A DNA stretch of 64,000 nt from Streptomyces macrolidinus (lineage in GTDB: Bacteria > Actinomycetota > Actinomycetes > Streptomycetales > Streptomycetaceae): NCBI RefSeq assembly GCF_023887685.1, contig NZ_JAMWMR010000025.1, positions 36,850 through 100,849 on the forward strand, in the 5' to 3' direction. The notes under the pieces are model-generated. The model was given only the letters and a program-made list of their open reading frames with translations. It ran no database searches and had not been told where the DNA came from. Shown in pieces: positions 41,080 to 49,571 of the stretch (position 1 is the first letter of the stretch; the number at the start of each line of letters is the position of its first letter). Made by a program: the position numbers and the translations under genes.

Positions 41080-42534
41080 GTGGTGCATGGCGAAGACGAG
41101 GGGGAGGCCGACGTTCCCGCGGCGGCTTCGCCGGCGGCGAAGGTGTCCTTCCTGACCCTGACCTCCATGGTCGTGGGCTCGATGGTGGGCGCGGGAGTGT
41201 TCTCGCTGCCGCAGCGGTTCGCGCAGGAGAGCGGCGTCGCGGGAACGGTGATCTCGTGGGTGATCGCCGGTTTCGGCATGCTGATGCTGGCGTTCGTGTT
41301 CCAGACGCTGGCCGTGCGGCGCCCCGACCTCGACGCCGGGGTCTACGCCTACGCGAAGGCGGGGTTCGGCGAATACCTCGGCTTCTTCGCGGCGTTCGGC
41401 TACTGGGCCAGCGCCTGTGTCGGCAACGTCACCTACTGGGTGCTGATCATGTCGACGGTCGGGCAGGTGGCCCCGGCGCTGGGCAACGGCGACACCGTAC
41501 CGGCCCTGGTGCTCGCCTCGGTGGGCCTGTGGGGGTTCTACTTCCTGATCAGGCGGGGGGTGAAGGAGGCGACGGCGATCAACCGGATCGTCACCGCGGC
41601 CAAGCTCGTCCCCATCCTGGTCTTCGTCGTCCTGGCGCTGTTCCAGCTCAGGCCCGCCGTCTTCGCCGACAACCTCCAAGGAGCGGCGCACGTCGGGCCC
41701 CTGTTCCAGCAGATCCGCGGCACGATGCTGGTGACCGTCTTCGTGTTCATCGGTGTCGAGGGTGCCAGTGTGTACTCGCGGCACGCTCGGCGGCGTGAGG
41801 ACGTGGGCCGGGCGACGCTCCTCGGATTCCTCAGTGTCTTCGCCGTGTTCGCGTCGGTGACCGTCGTGTCCTACGGCATCCTGCCGATGGAGCGGATCGC
41901 GCGGTTGCACCAGCCGTCCATGGCCGGGGTCCTGGAGGCCGCGGTCGGCACGTGGGGCAAGGCGCTCGTGAGCGTCGGACTGATCGTCTCGGTGCTCGGC
42001 GCCTATCTGGCGTGGTCGCTGATGGCCGCCGAGGTGCTGTTCGTCGCGGCCAAGGACCGGGACATGCCCCGGTTCCTCGGCAGAGCCAACCGCGCGGACG
42101 TACCCCTGCCGGCGCTGCTGATGACCACCTGTCTGTCCCAGGTCATGCTCGTCGTCACGTTGTTCTCCGACGACGCCTTCGACTTCGCCCTTGACCTGAC
42201 CAGCGCTCTGGTCCTGATTCCCTATCTGCTCGCCGCCGCCTACTGCGTACGCCACACCGGTGGCCCGCGCCGCGCGCGGACCGGTGCCCGACGCGACCTG
42301 ATCACGGCTGTACTGGCCACGGTCTACACCATGTTCCTTCTCTACGCGGCCGGGCTGAAGTTCGTCCTGGTGTCGTTCATCCTCTACGCGCCCGCGACCG
42401 TGCTGTTCGCGATGGGGCGCCGTGAGCAGGGGCGCAGGGTCTTCTCCCGGCCGGAGGCCGCCCTCTTCGCGGTGTCGGTGGTCGGCGCGGTCCTCGGTGT
42501 CCTCGCGCTCACGCTCGGCTGGATCCACCTGTGA
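41080..42534 (+). CDS. APC-family basic amino acid/polyamine antiporter
   Basis: This 484-residue membrane protein has twelve or more hydrophobic segments. The first shows the APC substrate-binding motif LTLTSMVVGSMVGAGVFSLP (about residues 25-44), as in arginine/ornithine and related antiporters of the ArcD type. AYAKAGFGEYLGFFAAFGYW and the YSRHARRREDVGRAT loop are typical. The GTG start at 41080 is adopted; 41083 is equally possible because the ribosome site is weak. Substrate is inferred from the family only. Confidence 0.88.
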   Translation: MVHGEDEGEADVPAAASPAAKVSFLTLTSMVVGSMVGAGVFSLPQRFAQESGVAGTVISWVIAGFGMLMLAFVFQTLAVRRPDLDAGVYAYAKAGFGEYLGFFAAFGYWASACVGNVTYWVLIMSTVGQVAPALGNGDTVPALVLASVGLWGFYFLIRRGVKEATAINRIVTAAKLVPILVFVVLALFQLRPAVFADNLQGAAHVGPLFQQIRGTMLVTVFVFIGVEGASVYSRHARRREDVGRATLLGFLSVFAVFASVTVVSYGILPMERIARLHQPSMAGVLEAAVGTWGKALVSVGLIVSVLGAYLAWSLMAAEVLFVAAKDRDMPRFLGRANRADVPLPALLMTTCLSQVMLVVTLFSDDAFDFALDLTSALVLIPYLLAAAYCVRHTGGPRRARTGARRDLITAVLATVYTMFLLYAAGLKFVLVSFILYAPATVLFAMGRREQGRRVFSRPEAALFAVSVVGAVLGVLALTLGWIHL

Positions 42535-42626
42535 ACAGCGCGTCGCAGCACGGGTATCGCCCACCCGGCCCCTGGGTACGGATGGGATCCGGCTCGGTCT
42601 CACCACACGCTTGTCTGGAGGACTGT

Positions 42627-43511
42627 GTGACACGCAGACATCGACTTCACCGGACGCTGGCCTCTGTCGCTCTCGCCGCCGCCGTCGCGCTCGGCGCGGC
42701 ACCGCCCGGCTCCGCCTCGCCACGCCCGTCCGCCGATGCGGAGCAGGCGGCTCCGCCGGTGTCCCTGCGCGTGGCCACGTACAATATCCATGCCGGAGCC
42801 GGTGAGGACGGCGTCTTCGACCTCGATCGCACCGCGCGGGCGATCCGAGCGCTCGACGCCGATGTGATCGGGCTTCAGGAAGTCGACGTGCACTGGGGTG
42901 CCCGGAGCGACTTCGCCGACGAGGCAGGCGACTTGGCACGACGGCTGCGTATGCGGGTCTTCTTCGCTCCGATCTACGACCTCGCGCCGGCCGAGGGGCA
43001 CGCGGAGCGGCGTCAGTTCGGCGTCGCGGTGCTGAGCCGCTATCCGGTGACCGGCGCGGAGAACCACGAGATCACCCGCCTGTCCACCCAGGAGCCCGAC
43101 CCGGTACCGGCGCCCGCACCGGGCTTCGCCGAGGTGACGGTCCAGGTACGGGGCGCGTCCGTCCACGTCTACTCGACCCACCTGGACTACCGCGCCGACC
43201 CGTCGATCCGACGGATCCAGGTCGACGACATGCTGGCCGTCCTGGCCGAGGACTCGGGTCCGAAGGTACTGGTCGGCGACTTCAACACCGAGCCGAATGC
43301 GCCCGAACTGGCCAAGCTGTGGGGGCCGTTGGCCGATGCCGCGCCGAGCGGCGGCATGACGTACCCCGCGGTCGACCCGGACCGGCGCATAGACCTCGTG
43401 ACGGTCTCCCCCGAGATCACCGTGACCAGCGCCCATGAGGCAGCGACCGTGGCGTCGGATCACCGGCCGGTGGTCGCCGATCTCCAGGTCCGCCGACGCG
43501 GCGGCGCGTGA
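42627..43511 (+). CDS. Secreted endonuclease/exonuclease/phosphatase family protein
   Basis: This 294-residue protein has a signal peptide (HRTLASVALAAAVALGAAPP, residues about 7-26). The metal-dependent EEP domain follows: VATYNIHAGAG, VIGLQEVDVHWGAR, YSTHLDYRADPSIRRIQVDD, VLVGDFNTEP, and SDHRPVVADLQV at the end. Secreted members cleave nucleic acids, phospholipids or inositol phosphates. GGAGG precedes GTG 42627. It converges on the TIR operon with a 62-base gap. Confidence 0.9.
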   Translation: MTRRHRLHRTLASVALAAAVALGAAPPGSASPRPSADAEQAAPPVSLRVATYNIHAGAGEDGVFDLDRTARAIRALDADVIGLQEVDVHWGARSDFADEAGDLARRLRMRVFFAPIYDLAPAEGHAERRQFGVAVLSRYPVTGAENHEITRLSTQEPDPVPAPAPGFAEVTVQVRGASVHVYSTHLDYRADPSIRRIQVDDMLAVLAEDSGPKVLVGDFNTEPNAPELAKLWGPLADAAPSGGMTYPAVDPDRRIDLVTVSPEITVTSAHEAATVASDHRPVVADLQVRRRGGA

Positions 43512-43573
43512 CCCGCTCCGCGACCACCGCGTCCCCCCAGGGCCCACCCTCCGGACGGGCCCTGGGCTCGGTC

Positions 43574-44002
43574 CTACGCCGGGTCGGCGGGAGGATCCGT
43601 GTGAAGAGTGAGACGGGAGATATGGCCCGCCTGGATGAGGGGACCGTGCTGGGTTCCCCCGCTGACGGTGTTGGTCACGGCGCTCCGTTGTGACTCCGCG
43701 CGCGCGACGTCCTGGAGGGATGCGAGCAGGTCGCGCAGGTCGTCGCCGGTCGCGGAGTCCGGCTGGAGGAGGTGGCGCAGGTAGGCGTACCACTGGTTCC
43801 TCGCCTGCGGGTCACCCGTAGCCTCGGCGGCGAGGATCCTGGCTCGGGCGGTGTCGAGGTCCGTGATCTCGGCGCTGCCCGACCCCGTGCGCGAGAAGAA
43901 CCGTCTGACGACCTCGCGGGCGTGGGTCCAGGAGTCGGTGATCATGAGCGCGACCAGCGTGGTCGCTCCTGATGCGGCGAGAGCCGTCAGCTCACTCTCC
44001 AT
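43574..44002 (-). CDS. Small protein with C-terminal RHIM/BASS-like motif (TIR operon, gene 4)
   Basis: This 142-residue protein starts inside the end of the preceding gene (11-base overlap). The N-terminus has a short hydrophobic stretch (LTALAASGATTLVALMI, residues 5-21), possibly membrane-associated, followed by a helical domain (DLDTARARILAAEATGDPQA). The last 30 residues contain TNTVSGGTQHGPLIQAGHI, matching the N-x-x-SG-x(3)-G-x-x-[VI]-Q-A pattern of bacterial amyloid-signalling (RHIM-like) sequences. The TIR protein of the same operon has a related stretch. A role as executor or relay recruited by amyloid-type templating is inferred; family function is unknown. Confidence 0.7.
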   Translation of the reverse strand: MESELTALAASGATTLVALMITDSWTHAREVVRRFFSRTGSGSAEITDLDTARARILAAEATGDPQARNQWYAYLRHLLQPDSATGDDLRDLLASLQDVARAESQRSAVTNTVSGGTQHGPLIQAGHISRLTLHTDPPADPA

Positions 44003-45158
44003 CAGGGGTCCCGTCCAAAGGCTCGGACGACTCGGACGACTTGGATGACTCGGGTGACCTGAACGACTCGGACGGGGAGGCCCCAGGAGTCCCGTCGGTC
44101 GTGCCGGGCGCGGAAGCCGGTGGCTCACCGGCTTCCGGTGCGAAACCCGTCGGCGGGTGGAGCCTCGCCAGGAGTTCCTCGGCGATCTCGTCCTGGTCCT
44201 GGGTCCGCAGGACGTCGGCGAACTGCTTGGCCACCATCGGCCGCCGGTCGTCCTCCTCCGTCATCCCCATGCTGGCGAGGAACGCCTCGAAGAGGTCCGC
44301 GGGCATCGGCTCTTGTTCGACGGGAGGCGCCGTTTCCCGCGTCTCGTACGCATCGGGCTGTTCGCCGTACGGCCGCGGCATGAGATCACGCAGCCGCTCC
44401 GGTACGTCGGTGTCGTTGGCGGCGGAGGTGAGCCGGGCCAGCAGCCCGAGGTCCGCCACGGTCTTCTCCACATGGTCGTCGTGCTTCGCGAGCCACCAGA
44501 CGACCGCGCTGCCCGTGTCCTTGAGTACGTCCTCGCTCAGGTACTGGCGCTTGCTCTGCTCGTACTTCCGCTGGTGTTCCCACACCGCCTTGTCCTTGCG
44601 TACGTTCGCGAGCCGGGTCAGCCGCTCCTGGTCGTGTTCGCGCAGGACGAGCGTGATGTCCTCCGCCATCGCTTGCAGGTGCCCGGCCGGGTCCGGGCTC
44701 AATGTGCTGAGCGCACCGCTCAGTTCGTGCTGGACCAGGGAGGGGCGGCCCGGCTCCCGCTGCTCGGTGATCCGACGGGCTCGGTCCAGAACCGATTCGA
44801 CCGCGAGACCGGCCGGATTGAGGACGGGATCGGTGCCGGGCGCGTCGAGGGGGTACCACCGCACGGTGGCCGAGAACAAGAAGTCGTAGTCGGCCCAGTT
44901 GCTGGGCAGGGCCACCCGCCTGATGTGCAGTTCCCTGCGTTCGATGGGCGGATCGGTGCGTTGTTCCTCGACCTCGACGTGCAAGGGTCCGCGCCGTAGC
45001 GCGGCGACTTTGAACGCCACCGCGGGAACTGCGACGAGCAGCACGGCCAGTACGGGCCAGGCCGCCGTGGGCCACTCCTGCGTCAGACCGAGGATGGTCA
45101 GCAGCAGGCCGCACAAGGTGGTGAGGAAGATGGTCGTCGTCTTGCAGCCGGTCGTCAC
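43992..45158 (-). CDS. Two-helix membrane protein of the TIR operon (gene 3)
   Basis: This 388-residue protein has two adjacent membrane helices at the N-terminus (TIFLTTLCGLLLTILGL and AAWPVLAVLLVAVPAVAF) and a long cytoplasmic region: a beta-rich domain (ELHIRRVALPSNWADYDFLF), a helical/coiled segment (LREHDQERLTRLANVRKDKA), then an acidic low-complexity Ser/Glu/Pro tail encoded by GACTCG-type repeats. GTG 45158 overlaps the NTPase stop (GTGA) and has GGGGGA upstream. I do not recognise the family. It may anchor the TIR/NTPase machinery to the membrane. Confidence 0.72.
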   Translation of the reverse strand: MTTGCKTTTIFLTTLCGLLLTILGLTQEWPTAAWPVLAVLLVAVPAVAFKVAALRRGPLHVEVEEQRTDPPIERRELHIRRVALPSNWADYDFLFSATVRWYPLDAPGTDPVLNPAGLAVESVLDRARRITEQREPGRPSLVQHELSGALSTLSPDPAGHLQAMAEDITLVLREHDQERLTRLANVRKDKAVWEHQRKYEQSKRQYLSEDVLKDTGSAVVWWLAKHDDHVEKTVADLGLLARLTSAANDTDVPERLRDLMPRPYGEQPDAYETRETAPPVEQEPMPADLFEAFLASMGMTEEDDRRPMVAKQFADVLRTQDQDEIAEELLARLHPPTGFAPEAGEPPASAPGTTDGTPGASPSESFRSPESSKSSESSEPLDGTPDGE

Positions 45159-47170
45159 GGTGCGGTCCCCCTGGATGATGCCGCCCGCGGCGGCGTGGTG
45201 TGCGGGCCGAGGCCCTGTGCTGCGGAGATCTTCTGGAGCAGCCGGTCGGTGGTCGCGGTGGCCCGCTCGGCTCCCGCGGGGCAGGTGCGCTCGGCGGCTC
45301 GGGCGCTCACGTACAGCGCGGCGAAGGTGGCGCCGCGCCTGCCCTCGCACCGGTCGGCCGCGCGGACGACGAGGTCCAGCAGCAGATCACCTCGGCGTCC
45401 GCTGTCGCTCGCCACGTGCAGCCAACATTCCGCGTACCGCTGCCACTTCGCACGCGGGTGCCCGCCCAGTACCGCCTGCCAGCACCTGGTCACGGACTCC
45501 TGCACCCCCCTCTCCTCTATCAGGGCGCGTGAGTTGTCGTAGGAGGCGATCAGCCGCGCCGGTTCAACGGCCCTCAGGAAGATGCGTAGTTCGGAGGGTG
45601 AGAGGGCCGAACGTGCCAGTCGGTCCAGCAACTGCCGGTACAGTCGGCTGCTCGTGGCCACCAACTCGCCGAGCGCGTCCACCGCTCGGGTGCTGTCACG
45701 CTCGCGGCGAGCCAGGTGGTACAGCCGGACCAGGGCCTGATCGGGGTGGCCGGCCGCGATGACGTCCGCGCAGACCTGGACGAGGACCTGCGCGAACTCC
45801 CCCTTGAGCTGTTTGACGGCACACCACTGGTAGATCTGCCGACGGAAACTCCTGCCGTGGTCGGGGTGGTTGAGACCACAGGCCAGTGCGTGGACCGCGG
45901 CCTCCAGTCGGGTCGGGCTCGGCGTCGTGGCGCTCCACTCCTCGGCCAGGGACGCCAGGCCTTCTTCGTCTCCGGTCCGCAGATACTGCCCGGCCAGCCG
46001 CGCCACCAGGTCGGCGCGCAACTCCCGGGTGATGTGCGGTCCGGTCAGCTCCACACTGCGCGCCGTCCAAGTGCCGAGAAACCGGCGCAGCTCGGGCATG
46101 TGGTCCCAGAAGTGCGCACGGATCGCGGTGTCGTGGTCCAGCTCCATGAACCGTACGTGGCCGTCCGGTCCGGTGCCCGCGGAGATCTCCTCGAACTGCT
46201 CGGCGAGATCCTTGCGTTGGAGCAGCGGTCGGCTGTCCGGTGGGAACTTGACCGTCTTGAGCAGGAGTTGGGCCGCCTCGTGGATGACATCGGCATGGGC
46301 GCCGTGCAGCATGGCGAGGGTGATGAGCAAGGCCCGCTGCGGGCCCTCGTCCAGTTCGGCGACGCGTAGGGCGATCTCCTTGCGCCGGTCGTCCCTCGCC
46401 CGGTGAGCCGTCTCGCACCACTGCGCGAGTCCGGCATCGGGGCGCGCCTCGCGGGCCCGGCGTACCAGGTCGGCGAAGGTCGCGACCTCGCGCATCGGCC
46501 TCTGCTCGTGCAGGAACTCCTGCAGGAATTCCTTGGCGGTCGGGTCGGACTCGGCCTGCGTGTACTGCTCGTACGGCAGGCCGTGTACGCGGAGGTGGCG
46601 CCGGAAGACCCGTATGGCATCCGGGCGTTCGACCTCGACCCGGTAGAACTGCAAGTCGGAGTCGAGAGCGCTGCCGTGCGGCATGACGACGGCGAGATGG
46701 GCCTGTTGGTCGTGGACTGCCTTACGGAGGGCGGAGAGGTCCGACTGGGCCGCCGTCCAGCGGCGGAAGTCGGCGGCCGACAGGTCCAGGAGCAGCCGGT
46801 CACCGGCTCCGACCAGCCCCGGGTCCCTCAGCGATAACTCGTCCTCGTCGTCCGGGAGGAGTTCGTGGAAGACGCCGGTGTCCTGGTGGTATTCACGCAG
46901 CAGGACCCGCGCCGTCGCGGTCCGGCCGCTTCCCGGATCTCCGTCCAGGATGACGGTGCCGGTGTCGGCCAGCTTGTGACGGGCTTCTCCCATGCCGGTC
47001 GGGGCGACCAACGCCCTTCGTAACCATGCCAGTTGGTCGTCGGCTACGCGCCGGAAGGCGAACCGGTCCGCGTCGTCCAACTGATTGCCCACGGTGACGT
47101 ACATATCGCCGCTGCCGGTGTGCACGGGGCCCTGGGCGTGACCGAATCGTGTGTAGGGCGACCCGTTCAC
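45155..47170 (-). CDS. P-loop NTPase with N-terminal GPVHTG motif (TIR operon, gene 2)
   Basis: This 671-residue protein has GPVHTGSGDMY (residues 14-24) at its N-terminus, matching GPVHTGNGNIY near the end of the TIR protein. A P-loop NTPase domain follows with GDPGSGRT (77-84; Arg replaces the usual Lys) and a Walker-B-like DRLLLDLSAADF (about 119-130). The remaining 450 residues are alpha-helical and repeat-like, as in sensor arms of STAND/NLR-type ATPases. GTG 47170 overlaps the TIR stop (GTGA). It is probably the sensor/switch that organises the TIR effector; ligand and activity are unknown. Confidence 0.75.
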   Translation of the reverse strand: MNGSPYTRFGHAQGPVHTGSGDMYVTVGNQLDDADRFAFRRVADDQLAWLRRALVAPTGMGEARHKLADTGTVILDGDPGSGRTATARVLLREYHQDTGVFHELLPDDEDELSLRDPGLVGAGDRLLLDLSAADFRRWTAAQSDLSALRKAVHDQQAHLAVVMPHGSALDSDLQFYRVEVERPDAIRVFRRHLRVHGLPYEQYTQAESDPTAKEFLQEFLHEQRPMREVATFADLVRRAREARPDAGLAQWCETAHRARDDRRKEIALRVAELDEGPQRALLITLAMLHGAHADVIHEAAQLLLKTVKFPPDSRPLLQRKDLAEQFEEISAGTGPDGHVRFMELDHDTAIRAHFWDHMPELRRFLGTWTARSVELTGPHITRELRADLVARLAGQYLRTGDEEGLASLAEEWSATTPSPTRLEAAVHALACGLNHPDHGRSFRRQIYQWCAVKQLKGEFAQVLVQVCADVIAAGHPDQALVRLYHLARRERDSTRAVDALGELVATSSRLYRQLLDRLARSALSPSELRIFLRAVEPARLIASYDNSRALIEERGVQESVTRCWQAVLGGHPRAKWQRYAECWLHVASDSGRRGDLLLDLVVRAADRCEGRRGATFAALYVSARAAERTCPAGAERATATTDRLLQKISAAQGLGPHTTPPRAASSRGTAP

Positions 47171-47922
47171 CCGTTGTCGCCGCCCTCGCGTCGGTCGGGC
47201 GCGCCGAACTGGTTCCGGACGTCTCCGTGATGGTCGCCCTCGTAGTACGTCATCCCGGCGCCCGAGAAGTTCCGATCACCCGAGACGTGGCGCGAGTTCT
47301 GGTAGATGTTCCCGTTTCCCGTGTGCACGGGCCCGTTGGATCCCTTGATGACGGTCCCGCCGACGTCTCCGGTGAAGTCACGGCTCTGTACGGCTGTTCC
47401 GTTGATGTCTCCGGTCGAGTTCGTCACCGAGCCGGGCACGAGCGTCGTGGCGGCGTCCCGGTCCAGGTCGTGCAGTTCGGCCAGCTCGGCCACCAGGTCG
47501 CCGAGGCGCTTCAGTCCCGTCTCGGTGTCGTGCCCGTCGAACGGGACGGACTGAAGGTCGGCCAACTGCGCGAGTTCGGCGGGCAGTCGGTCTCGGCTCA
47601 GCCGGTCCGTCTTCCGGCCGTCCAGTACGGGGACGACCGGGATCTCACATGTGAACGCCTCCAGGATCTCCTTGCGTACCCAGTCCTCCGGGTCGCGCAA
47701 CCGGGACTGGAAGTTCGTCCAGTCCGGCCCGATGACCGCCAGGACCACGGAACTGCTCCGCAGACCGGTCAACAGGCCGTCGGGGTAAGGGCTTCCGGGG
47801 GCGATGGACTTCGAGGCACGGAAGATGCGATCGCGTCCGAAGCGGCGCGACAACTCGTGGTCGATCAGGGCCGCGGTCTTGTCACCGTCGCCCGTCCGGT
47901 AGTTGATGAAGACGTCGGTCAT
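47167..47922 (-). CDS. TIR-domain protein with C-terminal signalling-motif tail (TIR operon, gene 1)
   Basis: This 251-residue protein has residues 1-130 forming a TIR domain: VFINYRTGDGDKTAALIDHE, RIFRASKSIAPGSPYPDGL, LAVIGPDW and the putative catalytic Glu85 in WVRKEI. Bacterial TIRs of this kind cleave NAD+ or make signalling nucleotides. The tail (about 165-240) is Gly/Asn-rich and repeat-like, with a RHIM-like stretch VTNSTGDINGTAVQSRDF (166-183) and GPVHTGNGNIY (197-207), followed by YYEGDHHGDVRNQFG. AAGGAG sits before ATG 47922. It is the first gene of four overlapping genes and is preceded by an XRE regulator. Confidence 0.85.
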   Translation of the reverse strand: MTDVFINYRTGDGDKTAALIDHELSRRFGRDRIFRASKSIAPGSPYPDGLLTGLRSSSVVLAVIGPDWTNFQSRLRDPEDWVRKEILEAFTCEIPVVPVLDGRKTDRLSRDRLPAELAQLADLQSVPFDGHDTETGLKRLGDLVAELAELHDLDRDAATTLVPGSVTNSTGDINGTAVQSRDFTGDVGGTVIKGSNGPVHTGNGNIYQNSRHVSGDRNFSGAGMTYYEGDHHGDVRNQFGAPDRREGGDNG

Positions 47923-47936
47923 GGTGATGCTCCTTG

Positions 47937-48027
47937 TTCTGGTGGTGGGAAGCGCTCTTTCAGGTGTTGGGGAAGCGTTCGTTCAGGTAGCGGGGAAGGG
48001 TTCGTTCAGGTGGTGGGGAAGCGCGTC
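47937..48027. repeat. 23-bp tandem repeat duplicating the XRE gene end
   Basis: Units of about TTCAGGTGGTGGGGAAGCG lie at 48005-48027 (containing the XRE stop codon and last codons), 47982-48004, 47959-47981, and a diverged copy at 47937-47958. They fill the 83 bases between the XRE regulator and the TIR gene, ending at its ribosome site. Each unit carries a copy of the stop codon context. Confidence 0.8.
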
Positions 48028-49298
48028 AACGTGCCGAGGCGAGCGGCCAGTCGGCGCACCGAAGCGTGATCGGCGTGGCGGCCCAGGACGCGGGCGAGAC
48101 GCCGCAGATCGATCGTGACGGTCGCGGAGCGGACCGCTGCCACTCCGTCGAGCAGCGACGCCGTCAGCGCACAGGCCTCGTCGATCTCACCGGCGGATGC
48201 GAGAGCCAGCGCTCGCCGTACGCCGTACCGCGACTGGGTTCTCACTGCCTCGGGGGAGACCTGTGCGAGTTGCCGGGTCAGTTCCTCGGCCGCTTCCCGC
48301 GGTCGGCCGAGGTCGAACAGGCACCAGCCGGTGACCATGCCGACCGAGTCGGGCAGGTGCATGCTGCCGATCACCGGGGTGTCGGCGTCGCTCTCCTGGC
48401 GGTCCAGCAGGGTCCGCGCCCGGTCCAGAGCACGGAAACAGGCGCCGTACTGTCCGGCGAGGGCGTGGCCCTGCGCCTCGCGCTGCGCCGCCAGTCCGCG
48501 GATGCGCGGCGGGAGCGTGTCCCGCTGCGCGCGCTGGGCCAGGGCGACCGTCTGCTCCGCGTCCTCCTGGTACAGCGTGACCAACGCGCGGCGGACCAGC
48601 GCATACCCGGAGAGCGCCTGGTCACCGGCCGCCCCGGCGAGATCGACCGCGCGTTGTGTCCACCACAGTGCGGCTCGTTCGTCTCCGGTCTCCTGCACCA
48701 GCCATCCGATGTATTCGGCGTAGCGGGAGCCGAGAGCCAGCAGCTTGCCGCGCATACGGGGGTCGGCGTGCACGGACAGCTCCCGTAACGTGTGCGTCTG
48801 CGCGATCAGGCCCGGCAGCAGGAACCCGGGTTCCACGCTCTGGCCGAGCCGTCGGTAGTGCGTGAACAGCGAGCGGGACGCTTCGAGCATGCCGCCCCCG
48901 GCGGCCGGGGAGACGGCCCCCTGGCCACTCACACTCCAGCTCATCAGCGAGGCGGCACCCGCACCGACGACCTGTCGTCGGCCCATGGGCTGGAACCAGC
49001 TCGAACCGTCCGGAGACAGGTGCATCATCCACTCCTCCTCATCGAAGCCACTGGGTGCCACCGCCTCCGGCGTCCCGGCGGCGGGCGCGGCGACCAGGGC
49101 GATCAGCGCTCCGTCGGCTCGCAGGGCCGCGTCGCACAGTCGAGCGAGATCACGGCTGGGCGCCTTGAGGCCTCGTTCGACCTTGCTGAGCTGTGCCTTG
49201 CTGTAGTGCACGGCGGTGGAGAGCGCGGTGAGGCTGAGACCGGCCTCCAGACGCCGTTTCCTCAACTCCTCACCGAAGCGGGTGGACGGCTGCGGCAC
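48006..49298 (-). CDS. XRE-family regulator with TPR-like C-domain
   Basis: This 430-residue protein has a helix-turn-helix (TRFGEELRKRRLEAGLSLTA, LSKVERGLKAPSRDLARLCD; about residues 6-63), a linker, then a long helical-repeat domain (about 150-425) as in Streptomyces XRE regulators with tetratricopeptide-like sensors. GGAGG precedes GTG 49298. It lies directly upstream of the TIR operon in the same orientation (83 bases, tandem repeats only), so it probably controls that operon and may be co-transcribed with it. Confidence 0.85.
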   Translation of the reverse strand: MPQPSTRFGEELRKRRLEAGLSLTALSTAVHYSKAQLSKVERGLKAPSRDLARLCDAALRADGALIALVAAPAAGTPEAVAPSGFDEEEWMMHLSPDGSSWFQPMGRRQVVGAGAASLMSWSVSGQGAVSPAAGGGMLEASRSLFTHYRRLGQSVEPGFLLPGLIAQTHTLRELSVHADPRMRGKLLALGSRYAEYIGWLVQETGDERAALWWTQRAVDLAGAAGDQALSGYALVRRALVTLYQEDAEQTVALAQRAQRDTLPPRIRGLAAQREAQGHALAGQYGACFRALDRARTLLDRQESDADTPVIGSMHLPDSVGMVTGWCLFDLGRPREAAEELTRQLAQVSPEAVRTQSRYGVRRALALASAGEIDEACALTASLLDGVAAVRSATVTIDLRRLARVLGRHADHASVRRLAARLGTLTRFPTT

Positions 49299-49330
49299 GA
49301 AGAACCTCCATGACCGTCCGTCCAGGTGAA

Positions 49331-49364
49331 CGGGGTTGCCGCACGAAAGCGTGCGACAACCCCG
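49331..49364 (-). promoter_or_regulatory. Stem-loop upstream of the XRE regulator gene
   Basis: CGGGGTTG and CGCACG (49331-49345) pair with CGTGCG and CAACCCCG (49350-49364) around a four-base loop, with one C-A mismatch. It lies 33 bases before the regulator start, so it would be in its leader or be an autoregulatory operator. Confidence 0.5.
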
Positions 49365-49413
49365 GCTGGACGGACAAGGCGAACGGTGCTGTTTCCCGTT
49401 TCCTTTCCCGTGG

Positions 49414-49476
49414 ACGCGACGCGGTATGGGGCCGACGCGACGCCATACGAGACCGACACGACGTGGTACGAGGCTG
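49414..49476. repeat. 21-bp imperfect tandem repeat x3
   Basis: Units at 49414, 49435 and 49456 share the frame ACGCGACG-x-x-GTACGAG-x-CCG. A period of 21 bases is two helical turns, which would place protein-binding sites on the same DNA face between the XRE and feo promoters. Confidence 0.55.
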
Positions 49477-49552
49477 CGGTACGAGGCGTCCGGATTCCGG
49501 TGGCCGAGAACCGGCGGACGGCTTGAACGCACCCCCGCCTTCCGGTGCCGAG

Positions 49553-49571
49553 TTAGGCACGCCTAGCCTTG
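49553..49571 (+). promoter_or_regulatory. Iron-box-like operator upstream of feoABC
   Basis: TTAGGCACGCCTAGCCTTG resembles the 19-bp actinobacterial iron box (consensus close to TTAGGTTAGGCTAACCTAA) bound by DmdR/IdeR repressors. It lies about 33 bases before feoA, as expected for iron-repressed ferrous-iron import. Confidence 0.65.
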
